NCBI GenBank assembly: GCA_947498505.1
Contig: CANMKG010000006.1
Span: forward strand, 124,001-188,000
Reading direction: 5' to 3'
Source: an uncultured Maribacter sp.
Lineage (GTDB): Bacteria > Bacteroidota > Bacteroidia > Flavobacteriales > Flavobacteriaceae
Length of the DNA stretch: 64,000 bases
Notes under the pieces: model-generated
Told to the model about the DNA's origin: nothing
The model's input: only the letters and a program-made list of their open reading frames with translations
Database searches by the model: none
Shown: piece by piece, positions 53,670 through 62,831 of the stretch
How positions within the stretch are numbered: the stretch's first letter is position 1
Layout of the letters: every line of letters begins with the position of its first letter
Position numbers and translations under genes: made by a program

Positions 53670-55976
53670 ATGAAATTTAAACTTATTCTTTTAGCTGTAA
53701 TTATACTATGTTCTTGTAAAGACATCACTTCTGATTACACTAGTATCCCCAAAAAGAAAACTCCAAAAATTGTAGACTATAATTTTGATGTAAGGCCAAT
53801 ATTATCGGACAAATGTTTTAACTGCCATGGCCCTGATGCAAATAAAAGAGCTGCAGAACTAAGATTAGATACTCCGGAAGGAGCGTATGCTGCATTAAAA
53901 GACAATGAAAATAAACATGTTATTGTAAGCGGGAATCTGGAAGAGTCTGAAGTTTTTTTAAGAATTACGACAAAAGACACTAGTCAAATTATGCCTCCTG
54001 CAGAGTCTAATTTAAAGCTTACAGGTTATGAAATATCTGTTATAAAAAAATGGATACAACAAGGCGCAAAATACCAAACTCATTGGGCTTTTGTTCCTCC
54101 TACAAAAACGAATCTACCCAAGATTAAAAAAACAGATTGGGTAAATAATGAAATAGATTATTTTATTTTAAATAAAATTGAAAATATTGGTTTAAAACCA
54201 AACCCAAGAGCAAAAAAAGAACGTCTTTTAAAACGTGTTGCTTTTGATATAACAGGTTTGCCACCTTCTGTAGAATTACAAAATCAATTTTTAAAAGATA
54301 CTTTAGACAATGCATATGAAAAAATTGTAGATAAACTTTTGGCAAGTAAACACTATGGGGAAAAAATGGCTAACCATTGGTTAGATGTTGCTCGTTATGC
54401 AGATTCTCATGGCTACCAAGATGACGGAGCAAGAACTATGTGGCCATGGCGAGATTGGGTTATTCATGCATTCAACAGAAATTATCCCTACGATAAATTT
54501 TTAACATGGCAATTGGCAGGAGATTTACTGCCAGAAAAAAATATAGAAGCGATACTTGCAACTGGTTTTAACAGAAATCATAAAATTACTCAAGAAGGTG
54601 GTGTAATTGATGAAGAATATCGGATAGAATATGTTACAGACAGAACCAATACATTTGGCAAAGCATTCTTAGGCTTAACTTTTGAATGCGCTAAATGCCA
54701 TGATCATAAGTATGATCCAATATCACAAAAAAATTATTATCAAACTTTTGCCTTTTTTGATAAAGTTCCAGAAAAAGGCTTATATGGAACTATAGGCAAT
54801 TTTGCAGACCCACCGTTTATCACTGTTACCAATAAATTAATACAAGAAAAACTTCCTTTTATAAACAAAAAAGCCCCAGAAAATGTTCGGGTAATGGTTA
54901 TGGAAGATTCAGTAGGGCTACGAGATACATATATACTAGATCGAGGAGTTTATGACGGAAAAACTGAAGTTGTTACTACGGGAACTCCAAAAGCTGTTTT
55001 AGAATTTGACACTATCAAGTTTAAGGCAAACCGTTTAGGATTATCAAAATGGCTATTGGACGATAAAAACCCTTTGACTTCCAGAGTATATGTAAATAGA
55101 ATATGGCAAAATATATTTGGAATTGGTATAGTAAATACCTCCGGAGATTTTGGAATGCAAGGTGATTTACCCTCGCATGCTAAATTGCTAGACTGGTTAG
55201 CTGTAGATTTTCAAAAAAATGGTTGGGATATTAAAAGGTTATTAAAGAAAATAGTAACCTCCGCAACCTACATGCAATCTACTGTAATAAATTCTAAAAA
55301 ATTAGAGTTGGATCCCCAAAATATATACTTGTCAAGAATGCGAAGAACTAGACTAAATGCCGAAATGATTAGGGATCATGTTCTAAGTAGTAGTGGCTTA
55401 CTAAATAAAGAAATTGGAGGCCCAAGTGTTAAACCTTACCAGCCAGATAATTTATGGGCTTCTGCTAGTTCAAGACGTGGATTATTAGCAAAATATGTAC
55501 AAGATCATGGTGATAAATTATATCGTAGAGGTATTTACACTTTTGTGAAACGGACAGTTTTACCACCTGTACAAACCACTTTTGATGCGGCTGCAAGAGA
55601 CCAATGTGAAGTGAAAAGACAAAGTACATCTACTCCGCTACAAGCATTAATAATGTTAAATGGTCCTGAAGTTTTAGAAGCGTCTAGAGTGCTCTCCGAA
55701 AATTTAAGTGCACAAAATTTAACCCTTGAACAAAAAATAGAAATAGCGTTCAAACGTATTGTATGCCGTAAAATAAAAGAAAAAGAGAAATACATTTTAA
55801 TAAAGTATTACAACGAACAGAAACAACTGTTTGTAACAAAACCAGAGAATGCTTTAGCCTTCATTAATATTGGCGAATATCCTGAACTGAAAAATGGAAA
55901 TGCTATAAATGTAGCTTCATTAATGCAAATTATACATACGCTGTATAATATGGAAGAAACCATTATGAAAAGTTAA
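53670..55976 (+). CDS. Lipoprotein with haem c motif plus DUF1549 and DUF1553
   Basis: A lipoprotein signal (IILCSC, Cys16) precedes a planctomycete-type cytochrome domain with CFNCH (Cys49-His53) and MPPAESNL (a Met ligand candidate). Then DUF1549 (about 160-370) including a second CxxCH, ECAKCHDHKYDP (Cys340-His344), and DUF1553 (about 460-730) with SRVYVNRIWQNIFG and PLQALIMLNGPEV. Such PSCyt1-DUF1549-DUF1553 proteins abound in Planctomycetes and occur in some Bacteroidota; the reaction is unknown, but covalent heme implies electron transfer. It begins directly after the propeller gene stop. Length (768 aa) is normal. Confidence 0.92.
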   Translation: MKFKLILLAVIILCSCKDITSDYTSIPKKKTPKIVDYNFDVRPILSDKCFNCHGPDANKRAAELRLDTPEGAYAALKDNENKHVIVSGNLEESEVFLRITTKDTSQIMPPAESNLKLTGYEISVIKKWIQQGAKYQTHWAFVPPTKTNLPKIKKTDWVNNEIDYFILNKIENIGLKPNPRAKKERLLKRVAFDITGLPPSVELQNQFLKDTLDNAYEKIVDKLLASKHYGEKMANHWLDVARYADSHGYQDDGARTMWPWRDWVIHAFNRNYPYDKFLTWQLAGDLLPEKNIEAILATGFNRNHKITQEGGVIDEEYRIEYVTDRTNTFGKAFLGLTFECAKCHDHKYDPISQKNYYQTFAFFDKVPEKGLYGTIGNFADPPFITVTNKLIQEKLPFINKKAPENVRVMVMEDSVGLRDTYILDRGVYDGKTEVVTTGTPKAVLEFDTIKFKANRLGLSKWLLDDKNPLTSRVYVNRIWQNIFGIGIVNTSGDFGMQGDLPSHAKLLDWLAVDFQKNGWDIKRLLKKIVTSATYMQSTVINSKKLELDPQNIYLSRMRRTRLNAEMIRDHVLSSSGLLNKEIGGPSVKPYQPDNLWASASSRRGLLAKYVQDHGDKLYRRGIYTFVKRTVLPPVQTTFDAAARDQCEVKRQSTSTPLQALIMLNGPEVLEASRVLSENLSAQNLTLEQKIEIAFKRIVCRKIKEKEKYILIKYYNEQKQLFVTKPENALAFINIGEYPELKNGNAINVASLMQIIHTLYNMEETIMKS

Positions 55977-55987
55977 AAAACCACCCT

Positions 55988-57442
55988 ATGGATAAAGAAT
56001 TTTTTGAACACCGTTTAAATGTCAATAGAAGACATTTTTTAGGTAAAATGGCTATGGGTGTTGGCGGCGCTGCTCTAGGGTCATTATTAGTACCTAATTT
56101 ATTTAAAGGATCAAATAATAATAACGCGGAGTTACCTCTTGGTGTAAAACATTTTGCAAGTAAAGCTAAGCGTATAATTATGCTTACACAAAATGGCGCT
56201 CCTTCTCAATTAGAAAGTTTTGACTATAAACCAAAACTTAGAGATATGTTTGGCCAAGATTTACCGGAATCTATTAGACAAGGGCAACGCTTAACCGGTA
56301 TGACCGCTAACCAAAAAAGCTTTCCGTTAGTAGGTTCTAAATTTGATTTTAAACAGTATGGAAAATCTGGAACTTGGGTAAGCGAATTATTTCCTAACAT
56401 CGCAAAAATTACAGATGATATTTGCGTTATAAAAAGTATGCATACCGATGCAATTAACCACGACCCTGCGTTGACTTTTTTTCAAACAGGTTCCCAACAA
56501 GGTAATAGGCCAAGTATGGGGTCATGGCTTAGTTATGGTTTAGGTAGCGAAAATAAAAACCTTCCTGCTTTTTGTGTTTTGTTATCTAAAGGTTCTGGAA
56601 ATGGACAAGGAGTTTACTCTAAATTATGGTCTAATGGATTTTTGGATAGTAACCACCAAGGCGTACAATTAAGTGCTAGTGAAGATCCTATTTTGTATTT
56701 AAACAATCCGGACGGGATGGATAAAGTGCAGCGAAAAAAAATGTTAGACCATTTGGCAGAATTAAATAATCTTGGACATGCTGAATTTGGAGATCCAGAA
56801 ATACATTCTAAAATAAAGCAATATGAAATGGCTTTTAGAATGCAAACTGCTGTTCCAGAAATTACAGATTTATCTAAAGAACCAGCACATATTACGGAAA
56901 TGTACGGAGCAGATTCTATGATACCAGGCACCTATGCATCTAATTGTTTGTTAGCTAGAAAATTATCGGAATCTGGCGTTCGTTTTGTACAATTATACCA
57001 TCAAGGTTGGGATCAACATGGACATTTAGAAAGAGATATGCCTAAACAAGCTATGGATGTAGATAAAGCATCTGCGGCTTTAATAACAGATTTAAAACAA
57101 AGAGGGTTATTAGATGAAACATTAGTTATATGGGGTGGCGAGTTTGGACGCACTAATTATTGTCAAGGAAAACTTACTAAAGATAATTATGGTAGAGACC
57201 ACCACCCAAGAGCCTTTAGTATTTTTATGGCTGGTGGAGGCGTTAAAGCGGGAACATCTTATGGTAAGACCGATGAATTAGGATACAATATAATAGAAAA
57301 CCCGGTACATATTCACGATTTACACGCTACTATTTTACATTTAATGGGCTTAGACCATGAAAAATTAACCTATAAACATTTAGGAAGACGATTTAGATTA
57401 ACCGATGTGCATGGGCATGTAATGAAGGATATTTTAGCATAA
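55988..57442 (+). CDS. Tat-exported DUF1501 protein (alkaline phosphatase/sulfatase superfamily-like)
   Basis: A twin-arginine-like segment NVNRRHFLGKMAMGVGGAALGS at residues 11-32 marks Tat export. The body shows DUF1501 blocks: MLTQNGAPSQLESFDYKP, HDPALTFFQTGSQQGNRPSMGSW-type sequence near residue 160, QLYHQGWDQHGHLERDMP and WGGEFGRTNYCQGKL followed by GRDHHPRAFSIFMAGGG. The His/Asp cluster (DHHP, HGH) would hold metal. DUF1501 is almost always adjacent to DUF1553 proteins, as here (11 bp after it). Substrate unknown. Confidence 0.92.
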   Translation: MDKEFFEHRLNVNRRHFLGKMAMGVGGAALGSLLVPNLFKGSNNNNAELPLGVKHFASKAKRIIMLTQNGAPSQLESFDYKPKLRDMFGQDLPESIRQGQRLTGMTANQKSFPLVGSKFDFKQYGKSGTWVSELFPNIAKITDDICVIKSMHTDAINHDPALTFFQTGSQQGNRPSMGSWLSYGLGSENKNLPAFCVLLSKGSGNGQGVYSKLWSNGFLDSNHQGVQLSASEDPILYLNNPDGMDKVQRKKMLDHLAELNNLGHAEFGDPEIHSKIKQYEMAFRMQTAVPEITDLSKEPAHITEMYGADSMIPGTYASNCLLARKLSESGVRFVQLYHQGWDQHGHLERDMPKQAMDVDKASAALITDLKQRGLLDETLVIWGGEFGRTNYCQGKLTKDNYGRDHHPRAFSIFMAGGGVKAGTSYGKTDELGYNIIENPVHIHDLHATILHLMGLDHEKLTYKHLGRRFRLTDVHGHVMKDILA

Positions 57443-57445
57443 AGC

Positions 57446-59560
57446 ATGAAAAAACTAGAATCTATAACCTTACAAATTTTATTTTTTTTCTATTGTTTTT
57501 TACTAGTACTATTAATTTTTGAAAAAAATATTACTATACCTTTTTGGCTAAAACCAATAGGTAGAATGCATCCGCTTATTTTGCATTTTCCTATAACTCT
57601 TATAGTGCTATTAGTTATTTTAAATTTTTTTAAAACAAAAATAGATATAGAGACCTATAAGCAAATAAATAGGTTTTTAGTGTTATTTACTGCATTCACA
57701 ACAATTATAGCTACCATTATGGGACTATTTTTATCCTTAGAAAGCAGTACAACAAACCTAATGAACATACATAAATGGTTAGGTATTGGGCTTTGCTGTC
57801 TAATATACTTTTTGGTATTTATTAAAAAAGAGTATATATATAAAACTGTACTTTATATTGCGTTTATAGGAGTGCTTTTTACCGGACATTATGGTGCAGG
57901 CTTAACTCATGGTGCTAATTTTATCACAGAACCTCTAACAAAAGCAGAACATAAAGAAATCACTCTAGATACTCCGATTTACCTTGGGTTTATTAAACCT
58001 ATTATAGATACTAAATGTGTGGGTTGTCATAATCCGGAAAAGAAAAAAGGAGATTTAGATATGTCTTCTTTTGAAAAAATAAAGTTGGGAGGCAAAAACG
58101 GAGAAATTTGGGTTAGTGAAAACCCTAATAAAAGTACTTTGCTTAAAAGAGCTCATTTACCTTTAGAACATAAAGAGCATATGCCTCCTGAAGGCAAAAA
58201 ACAACTTACTAAAGAAGAAATTAACTTACTTACGGCTTGGATTAAACAAGGTGCTAATGAAAAATTAACCATAAATCAATTACCAAAAAAAGATTCTTTA
58301 AAAGCACTATTAACAAATAAACTAAAAGCTTTACAAAAGAAAAGAGAGTTTACCTATTCCTTTGATTTTGCTAGCAAAAAAACTATTCTAGCTTTAGACA
58401 ATCCATATAGAACAGTACTTCAAAAATCGCCATTATCACCCGCAATAGAAGTTGTTATTTACGGTAGAGAAACGTATAAACCTAAATTTTTAACAGATTT
58501 AGAAAAAATTAAAAACCAGCTAGTTTCTTTAAACCTATCTTACTTACCTATAAACAAAAGCAGCATTAATTTTATTAGTACTTTAAAAAATTTAGAAGAA
58601 TTAATTTTAAATTTTACAGATATTAATTCTAATGACCTACAAGCATTAAAATCTTGTAAAAATTTAAAAGTGTTATCATTATCCGGTACTAAAGTAAATT
58701 ATACTATAACTAATTTATTAGAACAATTACCTACTCTGGAAAAAGTATATCTATGGAATGTTTCTATTTCTCAGGATGAAATTATTGCTTTAATATCTAA
58801 GAATCCGAATGTAGTTTTTGAAACAGGTTTTAAAGGTTCTGAAGAAAAATTACAGTTGACTCCTCCAATTTTAATAAGCAAAAAAACAGTTATTACTAAA
58901 GATGATTTTGTAGAATTAGGACACAAAATGCCTGGAGTTGAAATTAGGTATACCATTAATGATTCTGTACCTGATGAAAATTCTAGCCTATACAAAACAC
59001 CAATAAAAATTGATTTAAAAAATAAAAAACCAATTAAAACAATTGCTTATAAAAACAATTGGTTACCAAGTACTGTGCAAAACTATTCTTTTGTTGATAA
59101 AGGATATACTCCTCACACTTTTAATCTTGTACACCAAGGGTTAAATAGCGAGTTTATAGGTGAAGCACAAAATATACTTATAGATACTAATAAAGGAAAT
59201 AGTGGTAATGCAAAATCTTCCCCAATTTGGTCTACTTTTAATAAAGAAAATCCGTTAAATGCAGTTGCCTATTTTAAAGAAGACGCAAAAAAAATCGAAA
59301 AAATAATTTTTAGTTATGGTATACATAAACAACAAAAAAAAGAGTCCTTGCATTTTTTAGAAATTTGGGGCAGTCAAGGCAAAGATAAATGGCATTTAAT
59401 TAAACGTATTACAAAACCATACAATATGGTAAACAAAAAGTTACAAAGAGCTAAAACTATAGAGGTAAACGTTTCAAATTCAGGTTATCCCTATTTTAAA
59501 ATTATAGCAATACCTCATGAGAAGGAAAAACTATACGTGGATCAAATATTTTTTTATTAA
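57446..59560 (+). CDS. Membrane DUF2231-like protein fused to a haem c domain, LRR-like region and C-terminal beta-sandwich
   Basis: Residues 1 to about 155 hold four or five membrane helices with conserved-looking histidines (MHPLILHFPITL, IHKWLGIG, FTGHYGAGLTHGANF), resembling DUF2231 proteins and possibly binding heme b. A planctomycete-type cytochrome domain follows with CVGCH (Cys191-His195) and MPPEGKKQLT, then leucine-rich-like repeats (about 360-450: LEELILNFTDIN, LKVLSLSGTKVN), then a chitobiase/hexosaminidase C-terminal-type beta domain (about 475-550) and a discoidin-like end. It starts 3 bp after the DUF1501 stop. The architecture suggests an inner-membrane electron exit for the module. 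Confidence 0.88.
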   Translation: MKKLESITLQILFFFYCFLLVLLIFEKNITIPFWLKPIGRMHPLILHFPITLIVLLVILNFFKTKIDIETYKQINRFLVLFTAFTTIIATIMGLFLSLESSTTNLMNIHKWLGIGLCCLIYFLVFIKKEYIYKTVLYIAFIGVLFTGHYGAGLTHGANFITEPLTKAEHKEITLDTPIYLGFIKPIIDTKCVGCHNPEKKKGDLDMSSFEKIKLGGKNGEIWVSENPNKSTLLKRAHLPLEHKEHMPPEGKKQLTKEEINLLTAWIKQGANEKLTINQLPKKDSLKALLTNKLKALQKKREFTYSFDFASKKTILALDNPYRTVLQKSPLSPAIEVVIYGRETYKPKFLTDLEKIKNQLVSLNLSYLPINKSSINFISTLKNLEELILNFTDINSNDLQALKSCKNLKVLSLSGTKVNYTITNLLEQLPTLEKVYLWNVSISQDEIIALISKNPNVVFETGFKGSEEKLQLTPPILISKKTVITKDDFVELGHKMPGVEIRYTINDSVPDENSSLYKTPIKIDLKNKKPIKTIAYKNNWLPSTVQNYSFVDKGYTPHTFNLVHQGLNSEFIGEAQNILIDTNKGNSGNAKSSPIWSTFNKENPLNAVAYFKEDAKKIEKIIFSYGIHKQQKKESLHFLEIWGSQGKDKWHLIKRITKPYNMVNKKLQRAKTIEVNVSNSGYPYFKIIAIPHEKEKLYVDQIFFY

Positions 59561-59561
59561 A

Positions 59562-60095
59562 TTAATGTACGCTATAATTTGGAATATAAGTTTCGCCTTT
59601 AATAATTTTAAGCAAATCCTTTTCTAATGATTCAATTGGATATTCTATAATGCGGTTTACTTCAATGCCGTTTTTATAAAATATAAATGTTGGAACTCTA
59701 ATAATGTTTAACCCTTTTTCTTCACCGGTTGGACTTTTTTTGTAATTTTCCTTGGTACTGTCTACAGCAATTAACGAGATTTTGTTCTTCGGAAACTTAG
59801 CATTTTCAAGAATTTTATAAAATCTTGGCACCTCTCTTTTGCTGTCTTTACACCAGGTTCCCATGAATATTTGAATATCATATTTTTTTAAGCTTTTTCG
59901 AAGCTTCTTTATTGTTTTTTTGTCTACAATGTAGTTTTGGTAGTTTTTTGTATACCAATCTGAAAAAGGTTTTTTTTGTAATTGCAGTTCATTGATTTTA
60001 CCCAGTAATTTCTCTGTTTTATTTACCTCTTGTGCCGAAGATATTTGTAGTGTTAGAGCATGTACTATAGTAAATAGGATGATTTTGGTTTTCAT
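59562..60095 (-). CDS. Exported thioredoxin-like protein with a single active-site cysteine
   Basis: The start at 60095 gives a signal peptide (MKTKIILFTIVHALTLQISSAQE); an upstream ATG at 60149 lacks one. The thioredoxin-fold block IQIFMGTWCKDSKREVPRFY has the usual TWC but no second cysteine (Cys-Lys-Asp-Ser instead of CxxC), and the cis-Pro loop IIRVPTFIFYKNG is present. Classic disulfide reduction is thus unlikely; a monothiol, peroxidase or binding role is possible. Its stop is one base away from the stop of the convergent module gene. Confidence 0.85.
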   Translation of the reverse strand: MKTKIILFTIVHALTLQISSAQEVNKTEKLLGKINELQLQKKPFSDWYTKNYQNYIVDKKTIKKLRKSLKKYDIQIFMGTWCKDSKREVPRFYKILENAKFPKNKISLIAVDSTKENYKKSPTGEEKGLNIIRVPTFIFYKNGIEVNRIIEYPIESLEKDLLKIIKGETYIPNYSVH

Positions 60096-60288
60096 AATTT
60101 TTAATTTTTTTTTTTGACCAAACATATTTAGGAAGTAGTGTCCTATCAATTTCTTTTTACGTAAAGCCGAAACAATTATGTGAACAGCATAAACCCTATT
60201 TCAAACAACATATTTGGCGTATGTACCTTTATAACTGTTGTTGGTACATCTATTTTGCTACTTGCATAGTTTATTAGTATTTTTCAAA

Positions 60289-61257
60289 ATGACCTTTTTA
60301 AGCCATAAGTTGTTTAAAGTGTTAATTCACGTCCTTTTTTGGATGTTGTTTATTTTTATTTCATTTTTCGTTTTCCCCGAATATCATTGGAAAGAAAATC
60401 CTTTTTTACATTATTTTATTATTCTGTTTGTTATTGTTTACACGAATGACTTTGCACTATTACCATTTTTTGTGAAGAAAAAAATGTACGTGTTATATAT
60501 AATAACCATATGTATGATTGCTTTTTTTGCAACGCAACTTTATTGTTTTGTTTTTGCAGAATGTGGTTGCTCAATCTTAAAATGTCTGTCTAATTATTTA
60601 TGGCAAACCTTGGTGCCTGTTGTGTTCTTTTCTTTTATTTGGATGCTTTTTCACTACATTAAAAAACAGGATGAGATAGAACTTCTAAAGAAAAAAAATA
60701 CGGAAATAGAGCTTCAGTATTTAAAATCTCAGATTAACCCTCATGTGCTCTTAAATACTTTAAATACGATATATTCTTATACTCTAGAAAAACCAAATGA
60801 AGTCGGCAACTTAATTCTTATGTTATCGGATAACTTAAAACATGTTTTATATGAGAGTAGTGCCTCTAAGGTTGCTTTAAAGAAGGAAATTGAATTTATT
60901 GATAATTATATTGCGTTTCAGAAAATTAGAACCGAAAATGTTAAGACTATAAACTATCAAAAAAACATTTTAGATGACAACCATTTAATTGCCCCATTAT
61001 TATTAATTACTTTGATAGAAAATGCGTTTAAGCATAGTGCTCATAATAGCTGTATTGAAATTTTTATTAGAGTAGAAAAAGGAGTGCTAGATTTTACTTG
61101 TGAAAATACCATTGGAAGTGTTAACACCGAAAGCAACAATAAATTGGGGTTAATTAATCTTGAAAAACGATTAAATATCCTTTACAAGAACAACCACAAA
61201 TTTCAGATTATAAAGAGTAATGGCAGTTACAAGGTATTGCTAAAAATAAATTTATGA
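60289..61257 (+). CDS. LytS/YehU-type sensor histidine kinase
   Basis: The start at 60289 (MTFLSHKLFKVL) is taken; an upstream TTG at 60238 adds 17 residues. Four hydrophobic segments (about 10-30, 42-60, 68-90 and 108-123) precede a short coiled coil and the His_kinase domain with KSQINPHVLLNTLNTIYSYT (His152), then an HATPase with ALIENAFKHSAHNS-like N-box (here LIENAFKHSAHN). Its stop overlaps the start of the response-regulator gene (ATGA), a classic pair. No sensing domain beyond the membrane part, so the signal may be membrane-linked. Confidence 0.92.
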   Translation: MTFLSHKLFKVLIHVLFWMLFIFISFFVFPEYHWKENPFLHYFIILFVIVYTNDFALLPFFVKKKMYVLYIITICMIAFFATQLYCFVFAECGCSILKCLSNYLWQTLVPVVFFSFIWMLFHYIKKQDEIELLKKKNTEIELQYLKSQINPHVLLNTLNTIYSYTLEKPNEVGNLILMLSDNLKHVLYESSASKVALKKEIEFIDNYIAFQKIRTENVKTINYQKNILDDNHLIAPLLLITLIENAFKHSAHNSCIEIFIRVEKGVLDFTCENTIGSVNTESNNKLGLINLEKRLNILYKNNHKFQIIKSNGSYKVLLKINL

Positions 61258-61952
61258 CTTGTATAATAATTGAAGATGAAATACCAGCTCAGAATATTTT
61301 AAAAAACTACATTTCTAAAATTAGTTCATTAGAATTAGTAGGAACATTCCAATCTGCTCTTGAAGCTAATGATGGTTTAAAAAAACAAGAGATAGATCTT
61401 ATTTTTATTGATATTAATTTACCCGATATTTCAGGAATGCAATTCGTAAAAACCTTGCAAAACCCTCCTAAAATAATCGTTACAACGGCATATCCTGAAT
61501 ACGCAATTGAAAGTTTTGAAATAGGAGTCATAAATGACTATTTGGTAAAACCAATTTCTTTTGATCGGTTTTTAAAAAGCATAAATAAAATAAACTCTTC
61601 GCCAAAAGAAACGGCTTCTTGTCAAGACTTCGTAAAGCCTGAATCAGATTATATATTTATTAATGTGGATAAAACATTGCATAAGATATATCTTGATAAA
61701 ATTTGCTATTTAAAATCGGATAGGAACTACGTAACCGTAGTAACAGATACCAACAGGTATACTTTTGTTGATGCTTTAAAAAACTGGGCATTAAAATTAC
61801 CTGAAGAAAAGTTTATTCAAGTACATAAATCATTTATCATTAACACACATAAAATACATAAAATTGAAGGAAACATAATGTATGTTTCAAATCATAAAAT
61901 ACCAATAGGTAGAATGTATAAAGAATTGGTGATTAGTAAATTGAATATTTAG
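61254..61952 (+). CDS. LytTR-family response regulator
   Basis: The receiver domain has the acidic pair IIIEDE and phospho-acceptor Asp53 (IFIDINLPDISG), TTAYPEYA and the KPISFDRF lysine. The C-terminal LytTR DNA-binding domain (about 135-232) has YIFINVDKTLHKIYLDKICYL-type start and FIQVHKSFIINTHKIHKIEG. The start overlaps the kinase stop by 4 bases. Its last 4 bases overlap the convergent repressor gene. Target promoters were not identified. Confidence 0.93.
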   Translation: MTCIIIEDEIPAQNILKNYISKISSLELVGTFQSALEANDGLKKQEIDLIFIDINLPDISGMQFVKTLQNPPKIIVTTAYPEYAIESFEIGVINDYLVKPISFDRFLKSINKINSSPKETASCQDFVKPESDYIFINVDKTLHKIYLDKICYLKSDRNYVTVVTDTNRYTFVDALKNWALKLPEEKFIQVHKSFIINTHKIHKIEGNIMYVSNHKIPIGRMYKELVISKLNI

Positions 61953-62656
61953 TCGATTTGTTTTTTAATTACGCAAAATAGTTGTTTTATATCATCCAAT
62001 TGAATGCTAAAATCAGGATATTCAGGCGAAGTATTAAGACTATGACAGGTAATGGTTTTTTCTTTTTTATTATAGTCTATAATTTGTTTGCACATTATTC
62101 CGCTTTCTAGAACCATAACCCAAAAGATTTTTTCATCGGAGTCTCCGTATATTCTTATAAAATTTTTGAGTGTAATTTGTTTGCCTAAAACAATGGTTTT
62201 AATAGGTAAGCTACTTGCACTTCCGTCATACATAGAATTGTTGGTTATTTCAAAGGATACGTAGTTCGCAACAGAAACTTTATCCACGACAAAACCAATT
62301 TTAGGTGTATGTTTTAAAAAATGGGTGTTATTGTATTTTTTAACATATTCATCCTGTTTAAATGAAATAATAAGAGGGGCAGTCAGCAAGTATTTTCCTG
62401 CCTCTAGCTTGGTAATGCTATGGGGTTGTTCTTTACTATTTTTGGTATAATTTACGTCCTCTTCATTTACTTCCACAGCATATAGTTCGCTTATACTCAC
62501 TTGAAAAAAATCTGCAATTTTAGTTAGATTTTTCATTGGAATATTTGCATTCTTTTTTTCGTAAAGTTGTATTGTTCGTAAACTAACTTCAATGGCATTC
62601 GCTAATTCGGTCTGACTAATATTTTTTTTTCGACGCAATAGCTTTAGTGTAAACAT
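61949..62656 (-). CDS. XRE-type repressor with S24 (LexA/CI)-like C-terminal domain
   Basis: An HTH_3 domain (residues 1-60: KKNISQTELANAIEVSLRTI) is followed by an S24-like region in which NNSMYDG carries the Ser141 nucleophile candidate and GIMCKQII the Lys190 general base. An Ala-Gly pair occurs at 86-87 (LEAGKY), but where related flavobacterial proteins have Ala-Gly before the fold (…KAxAGY…) this one reads KQDEYV, so self-cleavage is doubtful. No phage genes lie around it, so it is probably a chromosomal regulator. Operator-like repeats lie directly upstream. Confidence 0.85.
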   Translation of the reverse strand: MFTLKLLRRKKNISQTELANAIEVSLRTIQLYEKKNANIPMKNLTKIADFFQVSISELYAVEVNEEDVNYTKNSKEQPHSITKLEAGKYLLTAPLIISFKQDEYVKKYNNTHFLKHTPKIGFVVDKVSVANYVSFEITNNSMYDGSASSLPIKTIVLGKQITLKNFIRIYGDSDEKIFWVMVLESGIMCKQIIDYNKKEKTITCHSLNTSPEYPDFSIQLDDIKQLFCVIKKQID

Positions 62657-62664
62657 AAAATTGT

Positions 62665-62739
62665 ATTATTGTGTAATAATCTTACGTATTTTGTAATAAT
62701 ATGAAATTAAATTTCGCTTATTTGTAACTCAATTACAAA
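62665..62739. promoter_or_regulatory. Operator-like repeats before the S24-type repressor gene
   Basis: TGTAATAAT is repeated at 62672-62680 and 62692-62700 (20-bp period); the first is part of the dyad ATTATT-GTGT-AATAAT (62665-62680). A second perfect dyad, TTTGTAA-CTCAA-TTACAAA, lies at 62721-62739. The position 9-80 bp upstream of the repressor start fits autoregulation. Confidence 0.5.
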
Positions 62740-62831
62740 CAAATATAGTCAAATGCAGTATTGTTACATATACAAATACGTTATGAATAAAAACTAACTT
62801 AATATGTTAATGCCAAAATTTGTATTGTAAT

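Noticed and set aside
52611-59560. Ordinary polysaccharide-utilisation locus
   Set aside because: No SusC/SusD, sulfatase or recognised glycoside hydrolase in the block, only the HTCS is PUL-like.
61949-62656. Prophage remnant around the S24-like repressor
   Set aside because: No integrase, structural or lysis gene and no att-like repeat nearby; neighbours are a LytTR pair and an ECF sigma gene.
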